Shown here one piece after another: positions 8,125 to 21,841 of a DNA stretch of 64,000 nt; positions within the stretch are counted from its first letter, which is position 1, and every line of letters begins with the position of its first letter. The DNA comes from Samsonia erythrinae (GTDB taxonomy: Bacteria; Pseudomonadota; Gammaproteobacteria; Enterobacterales; Enterobacteriaceae): the NCBI RefSeq assembly GCF_004342665.1, contig NZ_SMBY01000001.1, positions 1 to 64,000 on the forward strand. The letters are read 5' to 3'. Position numbers and translations under genes: made by a program. The notes below the pieces were generated by a model. That model was not told the origin of the DNA, ran no database searches, and saw only the letters and a program-made list of their open reading frames with translations.

Positions 8125-9087
8125 ATGGAAAAACAATCAGGATCTCAGGAAAGCGAACTTCTGACTGAAATTGCCGTCGCTTATTATCAGGACGAAATTA
8201 CTCAGGAAGAGATCGCTAAGAAATTCGGAATTTCGCGTATCAAAGTCGGGCGTTTGCTGAAACGCGCGAAAGAAGAAGGCATTGTTGAAATTACCGTGCG
8301 TTATCACCCGGTCTTCAGCACGCGTCTTGAACAGCAGATGCTGGAGCGTTTTTCGATCAAGCGAGCGCTGATTGCACTCGATCATCAGGATGAAGAAGAG
8401 CAGCGGCGGCAGGTTGCGGCACTGGTTTCCAACTATCTGGCGCTGTCGTTGAAAGACGGTACGGTAGTCGCGGTGGGTCAGGGGCGTAATGTGGCGGCGG
8501 TCGCCGACCATGTGAGCAATGTGACGGAACGTAACTGTCGCTTTATCTGCGGTATCGGCGGAACACACCGTCCCGGCGATGCGATTAACGCCGACCACAT
8601 CAGCCGCCGTCTGGCAAAGAAATTCGGTGGCAGTAGCGAAACGCTGTATTCCCCTGCTTATGTCGAAAACCGGGCGCTAAAAGAAGCGTTCATGCAGAAC
8701 GGCACGATTAAGGAAACGCTGGATCGGGCGCGCAAAGCCGATATCGCGCTGGTGGGCATTGGGGATATGAACGAGAACAGTTACATGGTTAAACTCGGCT
8801 GGTTCACTCCGCATGAAATTGTCGATGCCAGCCTCAATCAGGGCGTGATTGGGGATATTGCCGGATATGATTTCTTTAACGCGCAGGGGCAGCATGTCGA
8901 TACGGTGATGAACGAACGGGTGATTGGCGTGAGTATTGAAGAGTTACATCAAATCCCCTGTGTGATTGCGATTGCTTCTGAAAACACCAAAGCCTTAGCG
9001 ATTCTCGGCGCACTGCGCACGGGAGCCATCGATATTATCGCCACCAGTGCAGGCAACATCCGTACGATTCTGAATATGACGCAGTAA
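8125..9087 (+). CDS. SorC/DeoR-type sugar-responsive transcriptional regulator
   Basis: The 320-residue protein has an N-terminal helix-turn-helix (about residues 15-60: EIAVAYYQ, QEEIAKKFGISRIKVGRLLKRA) and a C-terminal SorC sugar-binding domain (about 65-315) with VGIGDM and DIAGYDFF segments. SorC proteins bind phosphorylated sugars and act as tetrameric repressors or activators of nearby catabolic operons. It lies 199 bases after apnO, so it may have its own promoter, and is the obvious local regulator of the apionate cluster. Its effector would plausibly be a tetrulose phosphate. No operator could be identified. Confidence 0.82.
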   Translation: MEKQSGSQESELLTEIAVAYYQDEITQEEIAKKFGISRIKVGRLLKRAKEEGIVEITVRYHPVFSTRLEQQMLERFSIKRALIALDHQDEEEQRRQVAALVSNYLALSLKDGTVVAVGQGRNVAAVADHVSNVTERNCRFICGIGGTHRPGDAINADHISRRLAKKFGGSSETLYSPAYVENRALKEAFMQNGTIKETLDRARKADIALVGIGDMNENSYMVKLGWFTPHEIVDASLNQGVIGDIAGYDFFNAQGQHVDTVMNERVIGVSIEELHQIPCVIAIASENTKALAILGALRTGAIDIIATSAGNIRTILNMTQ

Positions 9088-9099
9088 CCTACCTTTCTC

Positions 9100-9129
9100 C
9101 GTTGCGTGGTGTGTTGGCATCACGCGACG
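9100..9129 (+). terminator. Hairpin after the SorC-type regulator
   Basis: A 12-base stem (9100-9111 with 9118-9129, two G-T pairs, loop of six) lies 12 bases after the regulator stop codon. No uridine tract follows, so it is a possible terminator from position and stability only. Confidence 0.4.
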
Positions 9130-9339
9130 AGCCTCTCCCTGTTCGCCGAACGACTTCCGGTTATCCCGCGCGGTGTATCCGACCTCGCCAGCGAACCGGG
9201 CAAAAAACCGTCAGATAAAATAATTATATTAACCTGCATTCCCCCTCAGTTTTTGCCATCCTCGGTAGTTTAACGCTTGGCAAACATTATACTGGGTACT
9301 CTTTACCCTACAAACAACAAAACCGAAAAGGTACATAAA

Positions 9340-11619
9340 ATGGATGAACAGCTGAAGCAAAGCGCCCTTGATTTTCACCAATATCCTATCCCCGGAAAAA
9401 TTCAGGTTTCCCCGACGAAACCGCTGGCGACGCAGCGCGATCTGGCGCTGGCGTATTCTCCCGGTGTCGCCGCGCCCTGTCTGGAAATTGCGGAAGATCC
9501 GCTGGCTGCTTACAAATACACCGCGCGCGGCAATCTGGTGGCGGTGATCTCTAACGGGACCGCTGTGCTGGGCCTGGGGAATATCGGCGCACTGGCCGGT
9601 AAGCCAGTCATGGAAGGTAAAGGCGTCCTGTTTAAGAAATTCTCCGGTATTGATGTATTCGATATCGAAGTGGACGAGCTGGATCCGGACAAACTGATCG
9701 ACGTGGTCGCCGCGCTGGAGCCAACGTTCGGTGGCATCAATCTGGAAGACATCAAGGCGCCGGAGTGCTTCTACATTGAGAAGAAGCTGCGTGAACGCAT
9801 GAATATTCCGGTCTTCCACGACGACCAGCATGGCACCGCGATCATCTGTACCGCCGCGGTTCTGAACGGTCTGCGCGTGGTCGAGAAGAATATTTCCGAT
9901 GTGCGTCTGGTGGTATCCGGCGCGGGCGCGGCGTCTATCGCCTGCCTGAACCTGCTGGTGGCGCTGGGGATGAAGAAGCACAACATTGTGGTGTGTGATT
10001 CGCGCGGCGTGATTTATCGCGGCCGCGATGAAAACATGGAAGAAACCAAAGCCGCGTATGCGGTGGAGGATAACGGCGCGCGCAAGCTGGCGGACGTGAT
10101 CCCTGACGCGGACATTTTCCTGGGCTGTTCCGGCCCCGGCGTGTTGACGCAGGATATGGTGAAAACCATGGCGCCGCGCCCGTTGATTTTGGCGTTGGCG
10201 AATCCTGAACCGGAGATCCTGCCGCCGCTGGCGAAGGCGGTGCGCCCGGATGCGATTATCTGTACCGGTCGTTCGGACTACCCGAATCAGGTGAACAACG
10301 TGCTGTGCTTCCCGTTCATTTTCCGCGGCGCGCTGGATGTCGGCGCAACCACGATTAACGAAGAGATGAAGCTGGCCTGCGTCCATGCGATTGCCGATCT
10401 GGCGTTAGCGGAACAGAGTGAAGTGGTCGCCTCCGCCTATGGCGATCAGGATCTGTCGTTTGGCCCGGAATACCTGATTCCAAAACCGTTCGATCCGCGT
10501 CTGATCATCAAGATCGCCCCGGCGGTCGCGAAAGCGGCGATGGATTCCGGCGTAGCTACGCGTCCGATCGACGACTTTGACGCCTACGTCGAAAAACTGG
10601 CCCAGTTTGTTTACAAAACGAACCTGTTTATGAAGCCGATCTTCTCACAGGCGCGCCAACAACCGCGCCGCGTGGTATTGGCGGAAGGGGAAGATCCGCG
10701 CGTGCTGCATGCCACGCAGGAGCTGGTCACGCTGGGGCTGGCGTTTCCGGTTCTGATCGGTCGGCCGAGCGTGATTGAAATGCGCCTGCAAAAACTGGGG
10801 CTGCAACTGACCATCGGCAAAGATTTTGAAGTGGTCAACAACGAATCCGATCCGCGCTTCAAAGAATATTGGAGCGAATATTTCGAGATCATGAAACGCC
10901 GTGGCGTATCGCAGGAAAAAGCGCAGCGGGCGGTGATCGGCAACCCGACCCTGATTGGCGCCATTATGGTTCACCGTGGCGAAGCGGATGCGCTGATTTG
11001 CGGCACGATCGGCACGTATGAAGAACACTTCGACGTGGTAGAGAGCGTGTTCGGTTACCGTGAGGGCGTGCATGCGGCTGGCGCGATGAATGCGCTGATG
11101 CTGCCGAGTGGAAATACCTTTATCGCTGATACCTATGTCAATGCAGATCCGACGCCGGAACAACTGGCGGAGATCACCCTGATGGCTGCGGAAAGCGTGC
11201 GTCGTTTTGGTATTGAGCCGAAGGTCGCGCTGCTGTCGCACTCCAGTTTCGGTACGTCGGATTCCCCGACGGCGCAGAAAATGCGCGAAACGCTGGCATT
11301 AGTCAACAAGCTGGCGCCGGAGCTGGAAATTGATGGCGAGATGCACGGCGACGCCGCGCTGGTGGAAGCGATCCGCCGCGAACAGATGCCGGACAGCCCG
11401 CTGAAAGGTTCGGCTAACATCCTGATTATGCCGAATATGGAATCTGCACGTATCAGCTATAACCTGCTGCGCGTGTCCTCTTCAGAAGGCGTGACGGTGG
11501 GACCGGTGCTGATGGGGATTGCGAAACCGGTACACATCCTGACGCCGATTGCCTCTGTGCGTCGTATTGTCAACATGGTGGCGCTGGCCGTTGTGGAAGC
11601 ACAAACTCAACCGCTGTAA
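9340..11619 (+). CDS. maeB: NADP-dependent malic enzyme MaeB
   Basis: MaeB decarboxylates malate to pyruvate with NADP, feeding anabolic NADPH and gluconeogenic carbon. The protein has 759 residues, the E. coli length, with a malic enzyme part (about 1-425: [29 protein letters not shown]) and a C-terminal phosphate-acetyltransferase-like domain (about 430-755) that is regulatory in this family. The frame is open 21 codons further upstream, but [12 protein letters not shown] at 9340 matches the family start and AAAAGG precedes it. In E. coli maeB is divergent from talA-tktB; here the 8-kb apionate cluster lies between them. Confidence 0.97.
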   Translation: MDEQLKQSALDFHQYPIPGKIQVSPTKPLATQRDLALAYSPGVAAPCLEIAEDPLAAYKYTARGNLVAVISNGTAVLGLGNIGALAGKPVMEGKGVLFKKFSGIDVFDIEVDELDPDKLIDVVAALEPTFGGINLEDIKAPECFYIEKKLRERMNIPVFHDDQHGTAIICTAAVLNGLRVVEKNISDVRLVVSGAGAASIACLNLLVALGMKKHNIVVCDSRGVIYRGRDENMEETKAAYAVEDNGARKLADVIPDADIFLGCSGPGVLTQDMVKTMAPRPLILALANPEPEILPPLAKAVRPDAIICTGRSDYPNQVNNVLCFPFIFRGALDVGATTINEEMKLACVHAIADLALAEQSEVVASAYGDQDLSFGPEYLIPKPFDPRLIIKIAPAVAKAAMDSGVATRPIDDFDAYVEKLAQFVYKTNLFMKPIFSQARQQPRRVVLAEGEDPRVLHATQELVTLGLAFPVLIGRPSVIEMRLQKLGLQLTIGKDFEVVNNESDPRFKEYWSEYFEIMKRRGVSQEKAQRAVIGNPTLIGAIMVHRGEADALICGTIGTYEEHFDVVESVFGYREGVHAAGAMNALMLPSGNTFIADTYVNADPTPEQLAEITLMAAESVRRFGIEPKVALLSHSSFGTSDSPTAQKMRETLALVNKLAPELEIDGEMHGDAALVEAIRREQMPDSPLKGSANILIMPNMESARISYNLLRVSSSEGVTVGPVLMGIAKPVHILTPIASVRRIVNMVALAVVEAQTQPL

Positions 11620-11640
11620 GTTATTTCCATTAATACAGAC

Positions 11641-11670
11641 AAACCCAGTCGACTGTTGGCTGGGTTTTTT
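11641..11670 (+). terminator. Rho-independent terminator of maeB
   Basis: AACCCAG (11642-11648) pairs with CTGGGTT (11660-11666), followed by a run of T. It lies 22 bases after the maeB stop codon and has the classical hairpin plus uridine-tract form. Confidence 0.88.
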
Positions 11671-11721
11671 ATTTACCGCAGTTTATCGACCAAAAAAACC
11701 GTCTAACCAATATGAACCCTG

Positions 11722-11763
11722 TGGCATAAGTTAAATCAATGGAATAATTTTCATTTTATGCCA
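11722..11763. promoter_or_regulatory. Inverted repeat upstream of mtr
   Basis: TGGCATAA (11722-11729) and TTATGCCA (11756-11763) are perfect inverted arms separated by 26 AT-rich bases, about 70 bases before the mtr start. It could be a regulator site or an mRNA leader hairpin. It matches neither the TrpR nor the TyrR operator consensus, the regulators of mtr in E. coli. Confidence 0.35.
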
Positions 11764-11833
11764 TGATCCTGCCTCGTCTGTAGGAGCCTCTTTCCACAGA
11801 CTCGATAAAAAAACCAACGAGCGAATATCGGCT

Positions 11834-13108
11834 ATGGCAACATACGCAGTGCAAGAAAATACAGTAGAAAAAAGCGATACAGGAAAGCGTCTTCCTTCGC
11901 TGTTTGGCGGATCGATGATTATCGCCGGAACGATTATCGGCGCCGGGATGTTTTCCCTGCCGGTGGTAATGTCAGGGGCCTGGTTTTTCTGGTCATTAGC
12001 CGCGCTGGTGTTAACCTGGTTTTGTATGTATCACTCAGGATTAATGATTCTGGAGGCAAACCTTAATTATCCGACCGGCGCCAGCTTCGATACGCTCACC
12101 AAAGATCTGCTGGGTCAGCGCTGGAACGTCGTTAACGGCATTTCGATTGCCTTTGTTCTCTATATCCTGACTTATGCCTATATCTCGGCGAGCGGCTCCA
12201 TCATCCATCATACGCTGTCTGAGATGTCGATTGATTTCTCCGCGCGGCTCGGCGGCTTCCTGTTTGCGCTGTTTGTCGCGCTGACCGTTTGGTGGAGCAC
12301 TGCGGCGGTGAGCCGCATGACCGCTTTTTTTCTGGCGGCGAAGGTGCTGACCTTTTTCATGACGTTCGGAAGTTTACTGTGGAACGTCAAGCCGCTTGTG
12401 CTACTCAATGTAGCAGAAGAGGCCCCCAGCTACCTGCCGTATGTGTTGATGACGTTGCCATTTTGCCTGACCTCTTTCGGCTTTCATGGCAATGTCCCCA
12501 GTCTGGTGAAGCATTACGGCCATAAGCCACAGGTCATCAAACGCTGTCTGTTTATTGGCAGCGTGCTGGCATTGGGCATGTATGTCATCTGGCTTATTGG
12601 CACGATGGGAAACATTGCCCGTCCTGATTTTATCGCGATTGTGGCGCGGGGCGGTAATATTGATGTGCTGGTTCAGGCATTGGGGAGCGTATTGAACGCG
12701 CCTTATCTGGACGTGTTGCTTACCGTCTTCTCCAACTTCGCGGTCGCCTGCTCATTTCTTGGGGTCACGCTGGGGCTGTTTGATTATCTGGCTGATTTGC
12801 TGAAATTTGACGATAGCCGAATGGGACGTTTTAAAACGGCGCTGGTGACGTTCCTACCGCCGATTATCGGCGGCTTGCTGTACCCAAATGGTTTTATTTA
12901 TGCGATTGGTTTTGCCGGACTGGCGGCGACGATATGGGCGGTGATTACGCCCGCGCTATTGGCGCGCGCGTCCCGGCGCCGCTTCGGTAGCCCGCAGTTT
13001 CGCGTGCGAGGCGGCAACGTGATGATTGCGCTAGTACTGCTGTTTGGCATCGGCACGGCGCTGATACACATTCTTTCCAGCCTCGATCTGCTGCCGGTTT
13101 ATCGCTAA
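11834..13108 (+). CDS. mtr: High-affinity tryptophan permease
   Basis: Mtr imports tryptophan across the inner membrane by proton symport. The 424-residue protein belongs to the HAAAP aromatic amino acid permease family, with about eleven hydrophobic segments, [14 protein letters not shown] near residues 33-46 and the ending LLPVYR. Similarity to E. coli Mtr (414 residues) is recognisable along the whole length; a slightly longer N-terminus explains the extra residues. TnaB and TyrP are more distant alternatives. It follows the maeB terminator and is monocistronic. The Shine-Dalgarno sequence is weak. Confidence 0.93.
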   Translation: MATYAVQENTVEKSDTGKRLPSLFGGSMIIAGTIIGAGMFSLPVVMSGAWFFWSLAALVLTWFCMYHSGLMILEANLNYPTGASFDTLTKDLLGQRWNVVNGISIAFVLYILTYAYISASGSIIHHTLSEMSIDFSARLGGFLFALFVALTVWWSTAAVSRMTAFFLAAKVLTFFMTFGSLLWNVKPLVLLNVAEEAPSYLPYVLMTLPFCLTSFGFHGNVPSLVKHYGHKPQVIKRCLFIGSVLALGMYVIWLIGTMGNIARPDFIAIVARGGNIDVLVQALGSVLNAPYLDVLLTVFSNFAVACSFLGVTLGLFDYLADLLKFDDSRMGRFKTALVTFLPPIIGGLLYPNGFIYAIGFAGLAATIWAVITPALLARASRRRFGSPQFRVRGGNVMIALVLLFGIGTALIHILSSLDLLPVYR

Positions 13109-13126
13109 GTCAGAGGTCTTTCCTGG

Positions 13127-13165
13127 CACTTTCCTTTCTGTCACACAGTGCGGCGGGGGAAAGTG
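13127..13165. terminator. Weak inverted repeat between convergent mtr and araC-type gene
   Basis: CACTTTCC (13127-13134) and GGAAAGTG (13158-13165) are perfect arms with a long loop, between two convergent genes. It could end transcription from both sides, but there is no T tract. Confidence 0.3.
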
Positions 13166-13204
13166 TCTGCCTGATGGTAACCACGATGCTCACACGTGAG
13201 GGAG

Positions 13205-14026
13205 TTAGCATTTGCTCCGGCGATCTTCACTTGGCGTGAGGTTGAATGCTTGCTTATAGGCTGTGGTGAAATGGTTACTATTCGAAAAACCACATATAAA
13301 CGCGATTTCCGTAATCGGCTTTTCCGTTTCTCTGACCATCACTCGACCGGATGCAAGGCGTAAACGCTTCAGATAGTTTTCTGGCGTTAACCCAGTCACT
13401 TCTTTTATTTGTCGGTAAATTGTTCTTTGTGTTAATAAATATTCTCCCGACAATGCTTCCCAGTCGATATTACTAAAGTAATTCTCTTGAAGATAACCAA
13501 GTAACTTATGGATTTTGTACTTTGTACTCCCTTTAGCGGTTGAATCACCCTGTGTCAATATGGTGGAAACCAATTGAAAAAATAGCGATTCCTGTTGGAA
13601 AGTGTGATCTGAATAAGATGGGCTGATATTAAAGATATTATCAATTAATGATTTGCAGGTAAATTTTGCTGTCGGAGAAAGCCAGCCGTATTGATTGGGT
13701 TTTCTGGCATCCAATTGATTTAAAAGTGAATACATATTAGAAAGGTATGTGAAATCTACATTAGGGTTAAGTAAGAGATTAATTAGCTTCAGGTTTCCCA
13801 ATTCATCATAAAAATGATAGTCCTTATTACTGACGAAGAATACATCACCCGATTGAATAAAAATAGGGTTCCCGTTAATGACCTGTAAGCCATGACCGGA
13901 ATCGACAATCACAAGTTCATGAAAATCATGACCATGCTCTTTGTTATTATCTTCAGGGTCGCTGATATAACGTGATAACGTTTTATCTGGTGAAGTAAAG
14001 TATTCATCAATGCTTAATATTGTCAT
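13205..14026 (-). CDS. AraC-family regulator with cupin sensor (RhaS/RhaR-like)
   Basis: The 273-residue protein has an N-terminal cupin-like sugar-sensing domain (HGHDFHELVIV...SGDVFFV, about residues 31-70) and a C-terminal AraC DNA-binding domain with two helix-turn-helix units: LSGEYLLTQRTIYRQIKEVTGL and ITEIAFICGFSNSNHFTTAYKQ. This layout is that of RhaS/RhaR, activators of rhamnose genes. It is divergent from a GH78-like glycosidase operon, with 219 bases between the starts, and most likely activates that operon in response to an imported sugar. GC content is lower than in mtr. The effector is not shown by the sequence. Confidence 0.85.
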   Translation of the reverse strand: MTILSIDEYFTSPDKTLSRYISDPEDNNKEHGHDFHELVIVDSGHGLQVINGNPIFIQSGDVFFVSNKDYHFYDELGNLKLINLLLNPNVDFTYLSNMYSLLNQLDARKPNQYGWLSPTAKFTCKSLIDNIFNISPSYSDHTFQQESLFFQLVSTILTQGDSTAKGSTKYKIHKLLGYLQENYFSNIDWEALSGEYLLTQRTIYRQIKEVTGLTPENYLKRLRLASGRVMVRETEKPITEIAFICGFSNSNHFTTAYKQAFNLTPSEDRRSKC

Positions 14027-14245
14027 GGTGTTTCATCATCATTTTATTGTTTATCTCTGTTCGAACCGTGCTGAGGGTAGAATATCTCACCGTGCAGCGC
14101 TAACGAATGTTTCTATTTTGTGATCCTCGCCGCTCAAACCCCATTCTCGTTGCCAACAGTGAACGTTGAATGTCATTTTCAGACGGGTCACCCCCCTGCC
14201 TCTCCTCTACTCTATGTCTTAATGACAGTTAAATGGAGAAACACC

Positions 14246-15823
14246 ATGACGCAGATGATGCAGCACTGTGCCGGGTTAAAAACAAAACGTAATGAGGCCT
14301 TTCTCGCTATCGCGGAATCATTAAGGCCAGACCTATATTGTGAGATCCGTCATCCGGTGGGGTTGATCGAGACTGTTGCTGATGCTCAGGAACTGCATGG
14401 TTGGAAGGCGGTGCAGGCAGGAGAAAAAGAGGATATTTATCAGCAAGTCATCAAACCCGGTGAAGAATTCATCGTTGATTTAGGTACACATTGCGTTGGC
14501 TATATCACGCTTTCTTTTGAATCGGTCGGTAGTCCACCGGATGCGCCTGCGCATGTTCAGCTCATTTTTGGCGAAACGTTAGCCGAAATGGCTGAGCCAT
14601 TTTCTGAATATCAGGGCTGGTTGAGTAGTAGTTGGTTACAGCAGGAAGACATTTATATTGATGTTCTGCCAGCAACATTGTCACTCTCGCGACGCTATTG
14701 CTGCCGCTATGTGAAGGTCCGGGTTATTTCCACTTCGCCCAAATTTAATCTGCGTCTACGCGATATCCATATTCAGCATGTTTCATCGGCGGATATGACG
14801 TCGTTATTACCACTAATGACGCAAGATAGTCTGTTGAAAAGAATCGATGATGTTAGCGTATTAACATTGCATAACTGCATGCAGGATGTGTTTGAAGATG
14901 GCCCTAAACGCGATCGACGGTTGTGGTTAGGCGATCTTCGGCTACAGGCTCAGGTTGCGTATTATACGTTTGAGGGTAGTGCGGACCTGGTGAAGCGGTG
15001 CTTATATCTCTTTGCTGGCGTCACACGCGAAGATGGTTTGGTTTCCGCGAATCTGTTTATGAAACCTGATGTTATCCCTGACGATACATTTCTATTTGAT
15101 TACTCTCTATTTTTTGTTTCAACGCTTCATGACTATGTTCAAGTCACGCAGGATCTTTCTACGCTTGCTGATTTGTGGCCGACGGCATATAGGCAAATCG
15201 AACTTGCGCTTGAACATGTGGATGATCGGGGAATTATTCAGGATCAAGATTACTGGTGGTCTTTTGTCGACTGGCATGACGCATTGAATAAACAGGCTTC
15301 GTCACAGGGTATATTCATTTATGTACTGAGTCATGCGATTAATCTTGCTCGCTTGATCGACAGAGAAAAAATAATTTTTCTGGAGAAAGTACAGGATGAA
15401 CTCAAAGCCAATGCATTAAAAATTTTGTGGGATGAAGAAAAAAAATTCTTTATTAGTGGAAAAGAAAAACAGATATCTTTCGCGTCACAAGTTTGGCTTA
15501 TTTTATCTGAGGTAGGGGACAAGGAATTTAGGAAGAAATTAATTGAGCGACTCTATAATTACCCTCCTGAAATAAAATTAAGAACGCCGTATATGATGCA
15601 CCATTTTATTGATGCTCTAATGCAGGAGGGGGAAGTCGAGCGCGCAATCATGGAAATAAAACGATATTGGGGGGGGATGATAAAACTCGGGGCTGATACG
15701 TTTTGGGAATTATTTGATCCGGATAACCTTAATCACTCGCCCTATGGAAGTAAAATTATAAACAGCTATTGCCATGCATGGAGTTGTACGCCTGCTTATT
15801 TTATTAGGAAATATTCATTGTAA
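14246..15823 (+). CDS. GH78-like alpha-L-rhamnosidase family protein, cytoplasmic
   Basis: The 525-residue protein has an N-terminal beta-sandwich-like part and an (alpha/alpha)6 barrel like GH78 rhamnosidases. Two family landmarks are present: EDGPKRDRRLWLGD near residues 214-227 and GADTFWELFDP near 480-490, whose Glu after Trp matches the general base of GH78. In many GH78 enzymes the first motif reads RDER; here the Glu is Arg. There is no signal peptide, so it acts on material already imported. The ATG at 14246 follows TGGAGAA; upstream in-frame ATGs lack such a site. It leads an operon with a GPH symporter and porin. Substrate, probably a rhamnosylated plant oligosaccharide, is inferred. 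Confidence 0.75.
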   Translation: MTQMMQHCAGLKTKRNEAFLAIAESLRPDLYCEIRHPVGLIETVADAQELHGWKAVQAGEKEDIYQQVIKPGEEFIVDLGTHCVGYITLSFESVGSPPDAPAHVQLIFGETLAEMAEPFSEYQGWLSSSWLQQEDIYIDVLPATLSLSRRYCCRYVKVRVISTSPKFNLRLRDIHIQHVSSADMTSLLPLMTQDSLLKRIDDVSVLTLHNCMQDVFEDGPKRDRRLWLGDLRLQAQVAYYTFEGSADLVKRCLYLFAGVTREDGLVSANLFMKPDVIPDDTFLFDYSLFFVSTLHDYVQVTQDLSTLADLWPTAYRQIELALEHVDDRGIIQDQDYWWSFVDWHDALNKQASSQGIFIYVLSHAINLARLIDREKIIFLEKVQDELKANALKILWDEEKKFFISGKEKQISFASQVWLILSEVGDKEFRKKLIERLYNYPPEIKLRTPYMMHHFIDALMQEGEVERAIMEIKRYWGGMIKLGADTFWELFDPDNLNHSPYGSKIINSYCHAWSCTPAYFIRKYSL

Positions 15824-15867
15824 CTAACCTAGCAACTAATTAATTTTATAAATTCAGAGGTGTTATT

Positions 15868-18944
<3,077 letters not shown>

Positions 18945-18988
18945 GTCGGGGAGTGATGACAAAGGGCTGATTCGTGCCGTGCTAAACA

Positions 18989-19035
18989 CCCCCTCTGTCG
19001 CAGTGATAATGTGACTTTATCGACGTCAGAGGGGG
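18989..19035. terminator. Inverted repeat between convergent porin and glk genes
   Basis: CCCCCTCTG (18989-18997) and CAGAGGGGG (19027-19035) are perfect 9-base arms; inside them GTCG and CGAC can extend the pairing across a small bulge. It sits between two convergent stop codons and is probably a shared terminator, although no T tract is seen. Confidence 0.5.
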
Positions 19036-19050
19036 CAAGAAAAGGCGTGG

Positions 19051-20019
19051 CTATATCGAATAGCCGCAGGCTTGTCTCAGCCATGCCCCAGCACCCAGTA
19101 AACCGGGGTAACGATGGGTGATCAAATAAACCGGAATGCGGCTTACATAGTCTTGAAAACGCCCTTTATTTTCAAAAGCGGCACGAAAACCGGACTGGAG
19201 GAAAAAATCTAAAAAGCGGGGCACGATGCCACCAGCGATATAAACACCGCCAAATGTTCCCAATGTGAGCGCCAGATTACCGCCGAAACGTCCCAACAGT
19301 ATACAAAACAGAGACAAAGCACGGTGGCAGTCAATACATTGGTTTTCAACGGCATTTCGTGAAATATCTTTGGGCGACAGTGGTTCAGGCGATCGGTTAT
19401 CAGCCAGTACTATCGCGCGATAGAGATTTACCAGACCAGTACCGGAGAGCAGGCGCTCGGCAGACACATGGCCGAACTCTTGTTGTAGAACCCGTAAAAT
19501 TAACCATTCTTCTTCATTGTTAGGCGCAAAATCGACATGTCCGCCTTCTCCGGGGAGGTTTATCCACTGGTTGTTGACCTGGATTAGATGAGAAACGCCG
19601 AGCCCGGTTCCCGCACCATAAACCGCAATGGGTTTACCTGCGACAGGTTTTTCACCGCCAAACTGTATGAGATCCCGCTCTGAGAGTACAGGTATCGCCA
19701 TACTGACGGCGGTAAAATCGTTGATGACTTCCAGGCGTTCAAACTGTAAGTTCAGTCGGATTTCTTCAATAGAAAACGCCCAGCCATGGTTGGTCATTTC
19801 CACCCAGTCACCGGTGATTGGGCAGGCGATAGCAATACAGGCCAGTTTGATCGTTTGGTGCGCAAATTCGAGGAGATAGTGGCGAATAACGGTTTCCAGA
19901 CTGTCATATTCCGATACCGAATAATTTTTATAATCAGATATCTCGCCATTTTCTAATGAGCACAGTGCGAGACGCGCATTAGTGCCGCCGACATCGCCGA
20001 CTAAGGCAAAATGATGCAT
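19051..20019 (-). CDS. glk: Glucokinase
   Basis: Glk phosphorylates glucose to glucose 6-phosphate with ATP in the cytoplasm, needed for glucose released from internal oligosaccharides. The 322-residue protein shows the bacterial glucokinase ATP site [12 protein letters not shown] near residue 8, the sugar-binding [23 protein letters not shown] and [12 protein letters not shown], all as in E. coli Glk (321 residues). GGAGG lies before the ATG. It is convergent with the porin operon, and its product may help use sugar freed there, though it is a general housekeeping gene. Confidence 0.96.
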   Translation of the reverse strand: MHHFALVGDVGGTNARLALCSLENGEISDYKNYSVSEYDSLETVIRHYLLEFAHQTIKLACIAIACPITGDWVEMTNHGWAFSIEEIRLNLQFERLEVINDFTAVSMAIPVLSERDLIQFGGEKPVAGKPIAVYGAGTGLGVSHLIQVNNQWINLPGEGGHVDFAPNNEEEWLILRVLQQEFGHVSAERLLSGTGLVNLYRAIVLADNRSPEPLSPKDISRNAVENQCIDCHRALSLFCILLGRFGGNLALTLGTFGGVYIAGGIVPRFLDFFLQSGFRAAFENKGRFQDYVSRIPVYLITHRYPGLLGAGAWLRQACGYSI

Positions 20020-20220
20020 GAACGTACCTCCAATTCAGAACAGATTAATGCGAGCGGTCAAACGCCCCGCAAATGCGCTATGTTATTCTGATTCTGGCCG
20101 ATATCGCCTTTTCTGGACTGTCACTGTAATGGTTCGTATGGCAGCCATGCCTGTTTTCTTCGTTTTGGATCACAAAATAGAGAACAAGGCGATCATCCAA
20201 TCGTCCTATCAGGCTGTTGC

Positions 20221-20254
20221 AGTGAAGGCGCCTATTTTAATCAGCGCCTTCACT
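20221..20254. terminator. Perfect 11-base hairpin downstream of yaiI
   Basis: AGTGAAGGCGC (20221-20231) pairs perfectly with GCGCCTTCACT (20244-20254), leaving a 12-base AT-rich loop. It lies 25 bases past the yaiI stop codon on the minus strand. No T tract follows on either strand. Confidence 0.5.
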
Positions 20255-20262
20255 CACTGAAA

Positions 20263-20274
20263 GCTGATATCAGC
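20263..20274. repeat. 12-base perfect palindrome
   Basis: GCTGATATCAGC is a perfect palindrome 5 bases past the yaiI stop codon and next to the larger hairpin. Its role is unknown; it may belong to the same 3' processing or termination structure. Confidence 0.3.
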
Positions 20275-20279
20275 CTATC

Positions 20280-20726
20280 CTAACGCTTTTGCTGCAACCA
20301 CTTATCCAACTCATTAGCAAACTGTTGGCGATCCCGCTGGTTTAACGCGCTGGGCCCGCCGGTTTGTATCCCGCTGGCGCGCATGGTGTCCATAAAATCC
20401 CGCATGTTCAGCCGTTCCCGAATGGTATCCGGCGTATAGCGTTCACCACGAGGGTTCAGCGCGACGCCGCCTTTTTCGATCACTTCCGATGCCAGCGGAA
20501 TATCCGCCGTGACCACCAGATCGCCAGCTTCGACGCGGCGCACGATCTCATTGTCGGCGACGTCAAAACCGGCCGAGACGCGCAGCGTGCGAATAAAACG
20601 CGAAGGCGGCACTTTTATCGTCTGGTTGGCGACCAGCGTGACTGACGTTTGTGTGCGGTCCGCCGCACGAAAGAGCACGTCTTTGATGACGTTAGGACAG
20701 GCATCGGCATCAACCCAAATCTGCAT
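20280..20726 (-). CDS. yaiI: UPF0178 (DUF188) protein YaiI
   Basis: The 148-residue protein belongs to the DUF188 family, with the conserved start [14 protein letters not shown] and [13 protein letters not shown]. The fold resembles PIN-like nucleases, with acidic residues (Asp6, Asp8) in the right place for metal binding, but the function is not established. It lies 13 bases downstream of hemF on the same strand, so it is probably read from the hemF transcript. Confidence 0.92.
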   Translation of the reverse strand: MQIWVDADACPNVIKDVLFRAADRTQTSVTLVANQTIKVPPSRFIRTLRVSAGFDVADNEIVRRVEAGDLVVTADIPLASEVIEKGGVALNPRGERYTPDTIRERLNMRDFMDTMRASGIQTGGPSALNQRDRQQFANELDKWLQQKR

Positions 20727-20739
20727 GTTTTATGCTTCC

Positions 20740-21699
<960 letters not shown>

Positions 21700-21841
21700 T
21701 CAGGCGAACAGTATATCATCAATAAAATCGATTCCCTGCCATCTGTTGTGTCATCTCTGATGACGACGCGTAATTTGAGATTGCGTCTGATAAAAATCAC
21801 GCGATAATCATCATTATCCTTATTGCAAAATGGCGAATGTG

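Noticed and set aside
9229-10386. 385-codon open frame opposite maeB
   Set aside because: It lies wholly antisense to a certain gene, has a composition rich in R, H and Q typical of shadow frames, and shows no family motif.
14112-14135. CRP site before the GH78-like operon
   Set aside because: Only one half (TGTGATC) is present; the second half does not match, so it was not listed.
20018-20260. 80-codon frame upstream of glk
   Set aside because: It overlaps the glk start in antisense and ends in the yaiI hairpin; no initiation signal or family similarity.
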